Shown: positions 33,894 through 50,335, numbered from the stretch's first letter. The stretch: 64,000 bases of DNA from Megaustenia siamemsis (GCA_032433765.1 JAVIAB010000092.1:67403666-67467665); one strand, 5' to 3'. The notes: generated by a model not told the origin, from the sequence alone. Numbers and translations are program-made.

Positions 33894-33940
<47 letters not shown>
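33166..33940 (+). mobile_element. MiniRetro copy 3 (775 bp) with target-site duplication
   Basis: Bounded by the 13-bp duplication ATTCGACAAAGTA at 33153-33165 and 33941-33953. From 33166 to 33540 it is about ten units of the 36-bp minisatellite (TTTGTGTGTGCATGTCTATG, TTAGTCATATCTCATAT). From 33541 it is the conserved body (GTGACTCGGGCAGATGGTGC, GCTGGCTGAAATCGGATGCA, GATTGAGTCCTGATCGC), and it ends with a (GA)n tail at 33878-33940. The array is therefore part of the inserted unit. No protein is credible. Confidence 0.9.
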
Positions 33941-33943
<3 letters not shown>

Positions 33944-33953
33944 CGACAAAGTA

Positions 33954-34725
33954 AAAATAGCATCATAAAAAAAATAATAGAACGTATTTATTTATAATGC
34001 TGAACGTGAAGCATCCCCGAAAACATGTGTGTTATGAGTCGTCCTTGTTTAGGCATATCGTAGGGTCATTAACATCCTACCCATACCCAGATTTCTTTCC
34101 TACAGTCATGTGTCTACTGAAAGCCTTGACATTGGAGGATCGTTTAAACTACATTAATTATTAATGAAACAAAACAATCGATGTCGATTCTGACAATAGT
34201 AAGGTCAGTGTTTCATCAACTGAGGAAGCTTGTGGAACAATATTTAAGAATTACAAAAGTAAAGTTTCGTGGCACAATAAGCACACACATAACAAATAAA
34301 AAAGATTCACATTTTAAAAAATATGTTTACTATTCTCTACCGCGCTTTATTTTTAAATTAAGAAATGCGCAGTGGTCAACATTATCATAAATGGCTACAG
34401 TGAATACAAAATGGAGTCACTCGTTTCTGTGCCCGCGACTCGATATATACGTTATACTACCAAGATTTTGAAAAGCTTGTAGATGGGAAAATATATAATA
34501 TGCAAATTGTGTGTGTATTTTTTTTAAAGCAAAATCTTGGAAGTAGGTAATTATTGAATGAAAATCATGATAATTGCAAATGTTGCAGTGTTAAATGGTT
34601 AAATAAACGCATAATAAAAGTGAGTATCATCTATACGATTGTATATACGACCTATTTGCATTGCCTCCACTAAATGTGTGATAAACAGTTGTAGTCTAAT
34701 GAAGACCTCTTCAAGAAAAGATGTA
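33954..34725. other. No gene seen
   Basis: Unique-looking AT-rich DNA. Confidence 0.5.
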
Positions 34726-35030
34726 CCCGACTGGACTAATGACATTCGGACAACCCGTGTTCGATTCCCGCTGGGAGCAGTGTGAGTTGTACTCGCGGTT
34801 GGAAAAAAAAAAATACCACGGTCGACCCAGCCGTTGGCAGAAATGGGTACCAGGGTATTACCCTGGGAAGGTGAGGAATGTCGCTTCGCATCTGAGTTTC
34901 GATGCTTGAGACTACACTATATAGAAATCTCCGAACATTTCTGGATAGGCGGCTGTGCACATATAGGTGTAAACTCGCGTGCTAAGACGCCGGTTCAAGT
35001 CTCGTACTTTACCTTCTACCTTTACCATTT
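34726..35030 (+). mobile_element. SINE-3 copy, head truncated
   Basis: Starts inside the head at CCCGACTGGACTAATGACAT. It keeps the B box GTGTTCGATTCCCG, then GTCGACCCAGCCGTTGGCAG, GGTGAGGAATGTCGCTTCGC and GACGCCGGTTCAAGTCTCGT. It ends in CTTTACC repeats, as at 21.1 kb. Confidence 0.85.
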
Positions 35031-39798
<4,768 letters not shown>

Positions 39799-40014
39799 TT
39801 ACTCTATCATACGTGTTCTCTTCAGTGTCTCTCTAGGTCTTCCTCTTTTTCTGTATCCTGATGTTTTGCATTGAAGAACTTGTTTTGAAATGTTACTGTT
39901 ATCACATCTCAAAACATGAGCGACATATGCCCATCTTCTCCTTCTAATTGTGGATGAGATTGTTCGTTGCATGGTCATTTCTCTTATTATTACATTCATT
40001 ACATATGCACACAC
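39799..40014 (-). mobile_element. LINE-G-like C-terminal fragment
   Basis: Minus strand: STIRRRRWAYVAHVLRCDNS, then GYRKRGRPRETLKRTRM. It matches the pattern at 55.92-56.05 kb (GKRKRGRPRETLRRT). It is cut on both sides. Confidence 0.75.
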
Positions 40015-40214
40015 ATTTTCTTGCTTGAACAGAATTTTTAAAAATAATTGATGTACTAATTAAAACTTTAGCAACACATTATCACTACCGTGCTCTGACA
40101 CTTTAATTATCTACAACCTTCACTACAAGGTATACAGCCTTGCATAGTGCATCATCTCCCCCCCCCCAACCCTTTTTTTTTTTTTTTTTTTTACATTTTC
40201 CCCCTTTTTAAAAT

Positions 40215-40395
40215 TCGTCATGTCACGCGGTGTACACGGAATATGATGTCTGCGCTCTTTTTTTTTCCTCCATATGCTTACTTGTTTGTAATTTGGTCAG
40301 CATTACGTCATTGATTGGTATCTTTCTTTCCTGGAAAACAACCTGGTACAAGGCTGTATGAAACATGCGTCCAAGTGGATGGACCACTTGTCTTC
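40215..40395 (-). mobile_element. Very old SINE-1-like element
   Basis: Degraded match to reverse-strand SINE-1: CGTCATGTCACGCGGTGTAC, TAATTTGGTCAGCATTACG and CTTTCCTGGAAAACAACCTG. Poly-C and poly-T runs precede it at 40157-40190. The call rests on the order of several short matches only. Confidence 0.4.
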
Positions 40396-40529
40396 AGTTC
40401 ACTTAATTCTCATCCATGCTGCTCCATAAAACATTCAGTATTATGTGGGAGAAAAAGATATATATATCCACATGCAGGAGAAGAGAAGTCTAATCAATTT
40501 GTATCTGGGCAGGTGGTGGGCAAGTAATA

Positions 40530-40915
40530 TCTTCACTTACTGGCTCTGGTCTGTTGAGAGTTTATTTAAAGTATTCCTCCTATCTTTTCTATTTGTCATT
40601 TTCTTAACTATAAACTAATGGTTCTCCACTTTTACTTCTCACAATGGTGGTAACATTTATGAAGCCACAAGAAAGGATCTTTGTGAACTTGTAAACGGTT
40701 CTGCTACCTTATTTCTCTAATACTTTCTGAGCTTCAGTTCTCTGAGTCTCAATATACTTTCTTTTATCTTTCATTGTGCTCTTCTTAACTAGCTTGTTCA
40801 ATTCTGCATAATCCTCAATGAACTTGGCTTTATCATGCTCTCTACAATTTAGCATTAGTTGTTTAGCTGTATCTATAGAAGAGTTATAGAAAGATGAAGT
40901 AAGCTGCAAATGGCA
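40530..40915 (-). mobile_element. LINE-C-like pre-RT fragment
   Basis: Minus strand: FIEDYAELNKLVKKSTMKDK, RKYIETQRTEAQKVLEK, then frameshifted TIYKFTK and SKSGEPLV up to LNRPEPVS. This is the linker between endonuclease and RT that precedes the EELLNRP motif in LINE-C. It is truncated on both sides. Confidence 0.7.
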
Positions 40916-41344
40916 ATATTAACGTTTGAAATCCTAATACTTGTTAAATTATATATATAAAAATGATGTCTATTGGCGAAATATGCACAGAAAACACATG
41001 TTTACATAATGTGCTGAGATATGCAGAGTAGTATCTGCAACACGAGGTCATAACTGACGGTGAAATATAAGACAAAACAATAAAATAATATATACACAAA
41101 AATAATAATAATAATGACAAAGATGACTTATAAAACAACTAATTGTAAAGTCAGTTGTATATATTTTAAATTTTCATTTAAGCTGTGGAAACATACGGTA
41201 ATAATAATATAAAATAATCGCATATACTGTATCAAAACATATATGAACAGTAATAAATAAATATTTAATTTCGACTTTAGAAACTGGATGCCATGATCGA
41301 TCAGGATAAAAATCATCTGGTGGAGGAACCAATATCTTAATCTC
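40916..41344. other. No gene seen
   Basis: AT-rich with (AAT)n runs near 41100. Confidence 0.5.
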
Positions 41345-41660
41345 AAACATAACCAATGGGGAACTGGTTGGACAGAGAGGTTGTGGGTCCAAATCCCGGC
41401 TGCACCGGTTGGGATTTTTATTTATGATTTCTCTCTGCGGCAACTACCCCTGGTCTCAGCAGCGAGGCCCGGCTTGAATCGTCAATTACTCATCGACGGA
41501 AAAAATATAAGTACCTCCGAATACGGAGTTATCTGCCTGCGCGACGAGGGACCCCTGTGCACACGGCTGCCAGGAAAAAAATGGATTAACACGATAAATT
41601 ATGTTCCTAGTCTCTAGGGACTTCGTCAGAGGTCAAAGCTGGCGAACGCAAAAAAAAAAA
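41345..41660 (+). mobile_element. SINE-2 copy 2
   Basis: Plus-strand match to the 19.7-20.0 kb copy: GACAGAGAGGTTGTGGGTCC, B-box region GGGTCCAAATCCC, ATTTTTATTTATGATTTCTC, TCTCAGCAGCGAGGCCCGGC and CTAGTCTCTAGGGACTTCGT, ending at GGCGAACGC plus an A-run. The 5' head is truncated or decayed. Confidence 0.85.
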
Positions 41661-43976
41661 TTATTAGGTCGAAAAAATTAACTGAGGAAGCTGGCTCGTC
41701 ATTGACACTTTCTTTAGCCGTGGACATAAAACTGTTGGGGATGGGAGAAAATAAGAACCGTATGGACAGAAATAAAGAATGAAGAGACAAAAGAAATGAA
41801 TATATACAGTACTAAAAAAAGGGGGGGGGGAGGCTGGCTGATTAAAAACTTAAAATATATAAATGTAGGAAAAGTATTCAAGAATGTGAAGAGAATATTA
41901 TACACTGCGTTTCTTTCAATAAGAGTGGTAAATCATCGTGTTTTTTATAGCTATTTAAAGAAATAAATAATTAAAACCAATATAATATTACTACAGTTAT
42001 TAATATACAATCAAGAATGCAGAAAAAAAAACAGATTAATCAGTACAGTATACATCAGTTTAAAACAGTTAAAATGTTAACTATACATTTATGCCAAAGC
42101 TAAAAAAAAAATACTACAGAAATGGCCAGTAAATATGACCTTGAATATGTATGGTAGGAAAGATGGTTACATCGATAAAGAAAGCGTTGGTACATTCCAG
42201 AAATAATTCCAGTTTGAGACATTATATACAGGTTCTTGTCATTGTATATAAATAACATTACAAACATTGCATTAGGGTGGTCTTCATGAGCACTCTTTCC
42301 TCTTGTCTGATTTTACAGGAGGAAATCTGCTGTGTGCACCCATTTACAAGCACTTGCTAGCCCCAGAAGTTAATTGACTGGATTCAGCCAAGTGAATAAA
42401 GGAATTAGTTATCTAAACTTAAATAATAAAAAGAATTAAAACAAATCACAATCTAAAACTATCACTGCATTATGCCAATTCTGAGAATGAATACAATACG
42501 CTGAAGTAACATGTTTTAATATAAAGTAAGTGACAGATAAATATAGAATAAAATGGCGCACTTAATAAATTACTCTCCCTTTGAATGAAATCAACAACGA
42601 GCTTGATGCAATGCTTTGGGGCATTTAGGTTGGGAGTGGCACTGATGATGACTAAGATAAGTGCTCTCATTCATTATTTGAGATATATGTAAACTACGTT
42701 TGACTTTTGATAAAAATCTGTTTGCGGCTTTCTTTAATCTCTCAAAGCTGTCTATGAACACTTATATGCCAGCTTGCTTACTCAAAATCGGTTCTCTACA
42801 AGGGCCTTAATTCCTCAGCAGAGATTTATTCGAAACGCAGAATGATTGCGTGATCCGAAGATATGACTTTACTGGGACACTAACCTAAAACATGATCGTG
42901 ATTCACTGACTATAACTTAATTGTCAGCATTGTCACTTGCACCCTCTATAATGAACACTGCCTTAACCAATCCTCAACAGCGTGACTGTACCATTTCAGT
43001 TTGTTATCACTTAGATTACAGTATTTATGACACTCATTAGATGTAATATAGTTATTACAATCCCCAGTCACACCGGAAATCTTTCCTAACTAATCCCACA
43101 GGTAAAATGGTTTTAGACAGGAGAATTACGTCCCTCTACAAACTAAATCTTATATCCAGCATAAATACCAGCAAAACTGTCTATGTTATACCACATTTAC
43201 GTCTCGCTTTAGGTCTTGTCCCAGAAATAGAAACCAGCTGTTAGTGATGGAAGCATTCTACCATTTTTTGTTCTTAACACTCAGCATATGCCAACCTTAT
43301 AGTGAAACATTTTCTGAATATTCCGTACAGTAATAATATGTGTACTGTATTTAACATGTCAATGTGGCTTAGTTGGTTTTACAAGCACTATGACTTATGG
43401 CGGCAGAAGTCTTATTTTTCTGGCAAGTTCAGCTTCAACGGACGCGCTATTAAGGGCGATGTTTTCGAAAGATAAATTGCCACAAATTCTATCTCTATCC
43501 AAAGTGCACACATTGACTGTCATACACTACAGATGCAGCTATGAATATAGTTAGGTTAATGTTTATTTCAATGGATTATGTACTTCGCTATCAGTATAGA
43601 CTATTTTTGTCGGTGCATTTGTTTAACATTTCGATCAGCGAGTTGTCATACTCAAGTGGTCTAATTTTTGTTGTCCTTTCATAATTTATTGATGATGTTA
43701 TCTTTATATTGCTTTCTATACTGCTAGATAAATGTCATGCATTGGGGGAAAATAATGCAGAATGTTATTAAGTTATGTTACCGTGGTCCACTGTTTTAAA
43801 AGTATTTGGGAACAAGAAGCAGTTTTATGAACATTAAATCAACCGGGAATGTTAAAAAAAAAACGAAAAAAAAAATAATGTGTTAAACAAGAGTATGTAC
43901 TATCATCAAATTTATTTTATTTACAGAATTCTGATTTCTTATGTATATATATATATATAATTAAGAATTATGAATT

Positions 43977-44038
<62 letters not shown>

Positions 44039-44045
44039 TTGAAAT
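41661..44045. other. No gene; (TA)n tract at 43980-44034
   Basis: 2.4 kb with no recognised gene or repeat apart from a short poly-G (41821-41830) and a (TA)n tract of about 55 bp flanked by imperfect TTAAGAATTATGAATTCTTA palindromes. Confidence 0.5.
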
Positions 44046-44049
44046 AACC

Positions 44050-45790
44050 TTCATCCATGTTTGATACGACGCCCAGGTACCATGCCTCCATTATTGTTCT
44101 TTTTAACCCGCTGTGTCTTTTGACGTGTTCATAGTATTTTAACCTTCTTCTGTAGAATGGTGCTTATAAGCCAGCTCTTTTTAATGTATATATCGTTTAA
44201 TATACCTTCATTGCTCTTTTTCTTTATCCAAGGTATCTTTAAGGATTTTTCTGGAACATTTTCTTTCGAATGAATTGCTTTTGTCCCTTGCTGTTTGCGA
44301 TATTGCTCATGATTCACAACCTTAAGTTGCTACAGGGAAGATACATGTCCTCAGTAATCTTAATTGCACACCCTTGCTGATATTGTGGTACATGTTCTAC
44401 ATGACGTTTAATTTTTATGTTGCTATTACGAATCTTGTTTTGATCTATTTCTATCAGTCTTCATTTTTACTTACTACAGATCGCAGATATTCATAGTTTG
44501 TTAGAATTTCAAATTCTTCGCTGTTCATGATGATTTTATGTTGGCTTTTTTTTTTATTTGTCAATGGATATTATCTTAATTTTCTGTATGTTTAGAAAGA
44601 GCTTTTGCTCTTCACTCTATTTTTAACACAGGAAAAATTAAAAAAATAAAAAAATGGTATGTAAGAAGCTTTACGTGATAAGTGGACGACACAGACTAAA
44701 CAACGTTTCGGCCCAATAGACCTTCATCAGGAACAAACAAACACACACACACACAAAACTAATAACGAAACAACCAAAACAAAAACAATCGAAATGTGTT
44801 AAAGAAAACAAAATTAACTATCCTGTCAAAACAAAAGGAAATAGCAACCAAGTGCGGCTGTCGTGAACGTAGAGAAACGTGCAAAAATGTGCGCAAATGC
44901 ACACAGAACCAGAGGAGTTCACACAAGGGTCAGTGTGCAAACACAAAGGAGAAAGAATCGAATAGTAGACTAACAGGTGTTCAAAAGGCGGTAAGAGTGA
45001 GATGTCTGAGAAAAAAAAAGCCCTCCTCTATACCAGCTAATAATTTTTTTAAAAGCTGCAGCTTCGCATTTTTATGCCTTAACCCTTTACTATTTTTAAC
45101 ACACTCGTCTCTTTTAATCCATTTGCACTGTTTGATATGGAGGATTGTACTATCAGCATATCTGATAGCCCTGGAACTATATTGCCAGTTATTGTGAAAA
45201 GGTCGAACTTCACAAATCAGTAAGTTACACCCCACTACTTGCTCCTGCTACTAGCCTTACCACAGCACTGCAATTATTTGCCTGTTCCCTTCACAAATCT
45301 GTCATCGTTTCTAACATTTCTCATTATGTTCTCAGCACAGATGTTGAACAGGTATGGAGAGAGATGTATCTATGTTTCACCCCGTTTTGTACTTCAAACC
45401 AATTTGATTGAAATGCCCGCTATTATGAGAGCTGCTTGCTGTTCGTGATATAGTGATTCGATAAGTTATATTAGGTGTGTTGGAAAGCCAATATCTTTCA
45501 TGGTGTTCCACAATTTCTGATGTACGCAGTCATAGGCCTTGCTATAATGTATGCAGCATGTACACTTCTCAAAGATGTTTCTCATATTAAAAATGTGGTC
45601 TCCGGTGCCTCTACTATGTCTAAAACCTGCTTGAACTATATGAAGTTCTCGTTCTCACTTTCAAGCTATCCTTTTTCAAGATGATCCGTAAATATTTTGC
45701 TGGCATGGTTTATTAGGACAATAGTTCTGTAGTTAGAATACAGCTTCACATTTCCTTTCATAGAAATGGGGATGCACACTTACCTTTTCC
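44050..45790 (-). mobile_element. LINE-E-like relic, interrupted
   Basis: Minus strand from 45.79 kb, in several frames: QAGFRHSRGTGDHIFNMRNI, HYSKAYDCVHQKLWNTMKDI, SLYHEQQAALII, LSPYLFNICAENIMRNV and IRYADSTILHIK, where the catalytic YADD has become YADS. The sequence resumes at 44.63 kb with MNSEEFEILTNYEYLRSVV and IPWIKKKSNEGILNDI. The stretch 44640-45000 in between does not belong to a LINE (CA run, GTTTCGGCCCAATAGACC) and may be an insertion. It is heavily mutated. Confidence 0.75.
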
Positions 45791-45892
45791 AGGCTTTTGA
45801 CCAGTGTGTATTTTTCCAGATCTGCATACACAGTGCGCGGTAAATACAAACGTTGGTTTCTCCCCTCCAGCTATGATGAATTCAGCTGGAAT

Positions 45893-46735
45893 ATCATTAT
45901 CATCATCACGTGCCATACCGGTTGGCGTAGGCGATCATGTCCTTCAACAATCTTCTATCTACAGTGCCTCGCATCAATTCTGTTGTTGACTGTTTTTCAT
46001 GCCATGAAACCAAGCTATCCAGTATTTTCTCTCTTTGTCGTCCGCGATCTCTTTTTCCTTTTATTTTGCCAATTGTAACCAAGTATTCCAAATTTCCTCT
46101 TCTCATGATGTGCCCGAAAAATGTTCATTGTTTCTTTCTGATGTTTTTTTCCTTTTTGTTTTGGCCTTTTTGAAAAATTCCTCACTGGTATTTTTAGCTG
46201 TCCAGGAAACTTTCAACATTCTTCTGAGAAATCCCATCTCTGTGGCCTCTAATCGTCTTTTCATTTGTTTGTCTACTGTCCATGATTCGCTTCCATAGGT
46301 CAGAATTAGTTCTATATAGCACCGATGAACTCTATTTCTCATTTCTATTGACATAGATTTGTTGCATAATATATTTTTCATTTTCTGAAATGCTGTTTTA
46401 GCCTGAGCTATTCTGCTTTTTATTTCCGAGGTGCATCTTCCATCCGATGTTATTATTGTGCCCAAGTATTTGACGCGTTGCACTTGTTTGGACTTGCAAA
46501 TTTGTCCTGTTTACTTTTATGCTGCATGCTGGTGATGATTTTTTTTTTCGATATGACCATTACTTCTGTTTTCTTACTATTCAGAATGAGACCTTTCTTG
46601 CTGCTTTCTTTTACTATTATGTCTATCATTTCTTGTAGTGCATTCTATGTCTCTGCTACTAAGACTGTGTCATCCGCATATCGCAAATTATTTATGTTGT
46701 GACCGTTGACTTCAATTCATTTTTTGTCTACTATT
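45893..46735 (-). mobile_element. LINE-B copy, 5'-truncated
   Basis: Minus strand: an RYADD-equivalent near 46.68 kb, KYLGTIITSDGRCTSEIKSR, IAQAKTAFQKMKNILCNKSM, TYGSESWTVDKQMKRRLEAT, a frameshift near 46.14 kb, NLEYLVTIGKIKGKRDRGRQ, and ANRYGT before the (TGA)n-type tail at 45893. It helps define the intact frame that is broken in the 0-kb and 9.4-kb copies. Confidence 0.9.
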
Positions 46736-46849
46736 GATCTCATATATGTTCGCTGTCATGATTAGTCTAGGCAATATAAGAAGGTGGTTTGCCATTCCTT
46801 TCCTTCTTGGCAGTGACTGTACTAGTCGGAAATAGCAGCCATTGCCTCT

Positions 46850-47075
46850 ATACATGACATCCTCTGCCTGCCATCGCGGTGTGGGGACCATAACCGGCAC
46901 TACTTGTCGGCAGCTCCCCACACCATCCACCACCTGCTCCAATGGCTTCACATAACCCTGATAGGGGGCTAAACGAGAGCTCCACCTTGTTCAAGGGTGT
47001 CCCGTAGACTAGCGGAGGAAAGGAGACGTCTTACTCCTCCTTTTGGTAGGGCAGAACTCTACCCCGCTAACCATA
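46850..47075 (+). repeat. Rep-D copy 2
   Basis: Same orientation as 20.57-20.80 kb: CTGCCTGCCATCGCGGTGTG, GGCTTCACATAACCCTGATA, GTTCAAGGGTGTCCCGTAGA and GGAAAGGAGACGTCTTACTC. SINE-3 does not follow it here. Confidence 0.8.
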
Positions 47076-47355
47076 TCATCACTTCCAGATAACTTCAGGT
47101 TTTTTTTTTAATTGGGAAAAGAACTTCATTTAGCATTGGCTGTTGTACTTTTTTCTTCACATTCTATTAATATATTTGGGTATTTATTGCTGTGCTGTAA
47201 ACGCTTCATATTTGCCATGTATCATATTGTTTGTATAGTGTATTGCCACTATGGTCATTAGTGAATTAAACAGGTGGTCTAAAATGCGTGCTATCCTTCT
47301 AATTTCTCTGAACATTTCTCCGTCTCTTCCTACCAGATAGAGCTGTTCAAAAATG

Positions 47356-47690
47356 TCACAGGCGTTCATGATATAATTCTTTTGTCTCCTTTGATCTTTG
47401 TTCTAACTGTTTTTTGTGTATTTTTTGTTTTCGTCGACGTTTCACTTCGCTCCTATTTGCTTCAATGTTCTTCTTTCTTATATGAGGGTAGGTGTTCTTT
47501 TTTTTTCTTCTGATATGTAGTTTAGTTTTTTCTGAGATGTTGTTTTGATTCTTATGCAATTTTCTGGGAACAATATGTTGTGTTGACGAGATGAGAATAT
47601 CTTGCTTGAGTGGCTAGCTCGTCTGGTGACATATCTTCTAGTAGAGTCACCAACAAATCAAATTTTTTTTTTTCAATTCTATATTATATT
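47356..47690 (-). mobile_element. Inverted 5' piece of LINE-A
   Basis: Minus strand: EDMSPDELATQARYSHLVN, then frameshifted KNQNNISEKTKLHIRRKKK and EANRSEVKRRRKQKIHKK. By analogy with other LINE proteins this is the basic linker upstream of the RT. It lies immediately 5' of the plus-strand LINE-A at 47698 but in opposite orientation, as expected from a twin-primed insertion. Confidence 0.5.
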
Positions 47691-47697
47691 TTAACAG

Positions 47698-49400
47698 GCA
47701 GGAAGAAAAACGCAAACAAAAAATGGATGTCTAAGATCAAAGGAAGGAGAAATGTTGATTGATCAAGAAAACATAAGGGAACGATGGACAGAATACATTA
47801 AAGATCTTTATAATGATGAACGAAAGGAAGTAAATATTAAGGATAATGGAGAAGGACCAGAAATACTCAGAGAAGAAGTGGACGATGCTTTGCGCAATAT
47901 GAAAGCAGGCAAAGCTCCTGGACCAGATAATATAACTAAAGAAGAGATTGAAGCCATGGGTGATTTTGGAATAGAAATAATAACAAAAATATTGAATGAT
48001 ATCTACAACAGCGGATATATACCAGACGACATGCTCAAATCAATATTCATAGCCCTACCAAAGAAATCTAGTGCGATTGAATGCGATGATTATCGCACAA
48101 TAAGCCTTATGAGTCATATGACTAAGATATTACTAAGAATCATCATGCGAAGAGTACGAAACAAAATCAGTCTAGAAATTAGCGATGAACAGTGTAGTTT
48201 TGTTAAAGATAAAGGAACAAGCAATGCCATTTATATCATAAGATCTTTAGTGAAAAGAGCCATAGAGGTTAAAATAGATGTATACCCATGTTTCATAGAT
48301 TACACCAAGGCATTTGATAAAGTAAAGCACCAATAAAAAATCACAATTTTAGAAAGCATAAACGTAGACAGCAAAGATCTAAGAATAATAAAGAACATGT
48401 ACTGGCAACAAACAGCGGCCATAAGAACTGGAAACCAATTGGGAATGTTTCAACAAATAAAACAGGGTGTTAGACATTGCTGAGTGCTGTCACCAGATTT
48501 GTTTAATATTTATAGTGAGATTATTTTGAGATCCATAAGGGTAATGCCTGGAATAACAATTGGAGGTCATAATATACATAATCTAAGGTATGCTGATGAT
48601 ACAGTCTTAATCGCTAAGAGTGAAAATGAGTTACAAGAAATGTTGGACATTATAGTGAAGGAAAGCAAAAAGAAAGGACTCAGCCTTAAGAGCAAAAAGA
48701 CAGAGGTAATGGTAACAACAAAGAAAAAGACAGAGGTAATGGTAACAACAAAGAAAAAGACATCACCTGAGTGCAAAATACAGACAAGTGGAACAATATT
48801 AAAACAGGTCAATGAATTTAAATATTTGGGAACTTTGTTAACCTCAGACGGAAGATGTACAAAGGAGGTGAGATGCAGAATGGCTCAGGAAAAACAGCTT
48901 TCCAAAAAAAATGAGGAAGATACTATGCAATCCATTTTTGACAATAGAAACAAGAAAAAGAGTTCTTAAATGTTATGTACAGCCAGTCTTAACATATGGA
49001 TGCGAATCATGGACAATAGGACAACAGACAAGAAAATCACTGGAGTCTGTAGAAATGTGGTTTCACAGAAGAATGTTGAGAATACCATGGACAGCTAAGA
49101 AGAGTAATGAAGAGGTTCTGAGAAAGGTCAAAGCAAAAAGAGAGCTAATTTCCAATGTTAGGAAGAGACAATCATAATTTTTTGGCCATGTAATGAGAAG
49201 AGAATAGCTGGAATATATTGTAACAACTGGAAAAATTGAGGGTCGAAGAGATAGAGGGAAGCAAAGAGAAAAAAAATAACAGACAGCTTAAGAGAATGGC
49301 TTGGCAGAGGGTCAACAACAGAAATGATAAATAGCTCCCGAGATCGAAAATTGTGATCACCTACGCCAGTAGGTACGGTACTTGATGATGATGATGATAT
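47698..49400 (+). mobile_element. LINE-A, longest copy (RT to tail)
   Basis: Plus strand: RERWTEYIKDLYNDERKEV, AGKAPGPDNITKEEIEAMGD, LPKKSSAIECDDYRTISLMS, ISDEQCSFVKDKGTSNAIYI, FIDYTKAFDKVKHQ, stop, NMYWQQTAAIRTGNQLGMFQ, VRHC followed by TGA, LSPDLFNIYSE, NLRYADDTVLIAKSENELQE (intact RT active site), KQVNEFKYLGTLLTSDGRC, YGCESWTIGQQTRKSLESVE and the TGATGATGATGA tail. In-frame stops lie at 48334-48336 and 48481-48483, with a frameshift at about 48.89 kb. A 30-bp tandem duplication (48691-48750) repeats KTEVMVTTKK. The endonuclease is missing. Confidence 0.92.
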
Positions 49401-49847
49401 TATATTTTGATGGTATAGCATATGTATTAAAGTGTATTGGTCTTGCCTCTCTCACCACTTTTTTTAAAGCTTTATTTTGAAATTTACTATTAGTAGTTAA
49501 TGATTTGAGTCTCAGTCTGTGCCCGATAGTTTATTGGATGATATCGCTCCAGATCTCCATCTTTGCTGGCCTAGGATGAAGTCTTATTTGGTTTCTGGTG
49601 TTGCCACCTGGAAAGGTTCAAGCGTATACTTTTCTTGGGTTCTGTTTTTTTTAAAAAAAAGTGTAGAAAGCTTGTTCTCATTGAAAAATTATATCAGATT
49701 TTCTCCTCTGTCAATGTTATGTACTATGCTAAATGACCTTTTTTTCTTCTGTTTTTTTCATGCCAACTTTTGCGTTGAAGTCCCACATGACGGTTAAAAT
49801 GCCTCTTTTACACCTGGAATGGAATATCAGCCGTGTCTTTAATCACA
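49401..49847. other. No gene seen
   Basis: T-rich DNA; no domain. Confidence 0.45.
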
Positions 49848-49861
49848 ACTAAAGATACATA

Positions 49862-50223
49862 AGTAAAAAGTACCCCCCGTCACGCCAAGTGGCGTATAGG
49901 GAAATATGGTGTTAGTGACCCTATATTTTACAGACCTTCAGCACATGATTTTTGGGGTAATGTGGTCGGTATTACGCCCGTGCTGCTTTTACTTTCCCAG
50001 AAAAAATCCGGCACCCATTTAAGGCTGGGTGAACCCGGAGCCGTCGGTTGGGATCGAACCCTACCCCTTGTCCGTAGTAGTCCAGTTCACTAACCACTGA
50101 GCTATCGCGGCTCCTACTAATTTTTAGGGAATTAGTAAAACCCAGGTGTCCTCGCCAGGATTACGAACCCCGGCTGTTGCCGTGGTAAGCCAACCGCCTA
50201 TCGATTGCGCTAACCGGACACCC
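49862..50223 (-). mobile_element. Composite SINE: extra tRNA-like head plus SINE-1
   Basis: One inserted unit of 362 bp bounded by ACTAAAGATACATA at 49848-49861 and 50224-50237. In reading order (minus): a tRNA-like segment at 50222-50145, a short linker with ATTAGTAAAACCC/CTAAAAATTAG sequence, then an ordinary SINE-1 (A box TAGCTCAGTGGTTAGTGA, B box GGTTCGATCCC) ending in an A-rich tail at 49862. The other SINE-1 copies in this window start directly at GGAGCCGCGA and lack the extra head. Confidence 0.85.
50145..50222 (-). other. Degenerate tRNA-like sequence (SINE head, not a tRNA gene)
   Basis: The ends GGTGTCC and GGACACC can form a perfect 7-bp acceptor stem. GCCGGG and CCTGGC can form a T-arm around GTTCGTAAT. 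A loop TTACCAC could hold an ACC anticodon. The D-arm is poor and the T-loop has an extra base, so it is read as a tRNA-derived promoter head of the composite SINE. Confidence 0.55.
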
Positions 50224-50239
50224 ACTAAAGATACATACT

Positions 50240-50335
50240 CTACATAAATCTATCTATTGACCTTTCGAGCCGTAGCCGGCCCAAAGGGCGTAGACTAAGA
50301 TACTCCTTCTCTTATCTGAATTAGATAGTTCTAGC
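50240..50335 (-). mobile_element. LINE-G/SINE 3' tail fragment
   Basis: The minus strand ends in GGAGTATCTTAGTCTACGCC, GGGCCGGCTACGGCTCGAAA and GGTCAATAGATAGAT. This is the same 3' end as LINE-G at 56.11-56.19 kb, but with a (GATA)-type tail. Confidence 0.75.

Noticed and set aside
44796..45197. 133-codon plus-strand frame
   Set aside because: Runs antisense across a LINE relic and a CA-rich insertion; low complexity, no domain.
50145..50222. Possible true tRNA-Gly gene
   Set aside because: T-loop insertion, poor D-arm and its position inside a target-site-flanked SINE argue for a retroposed head.
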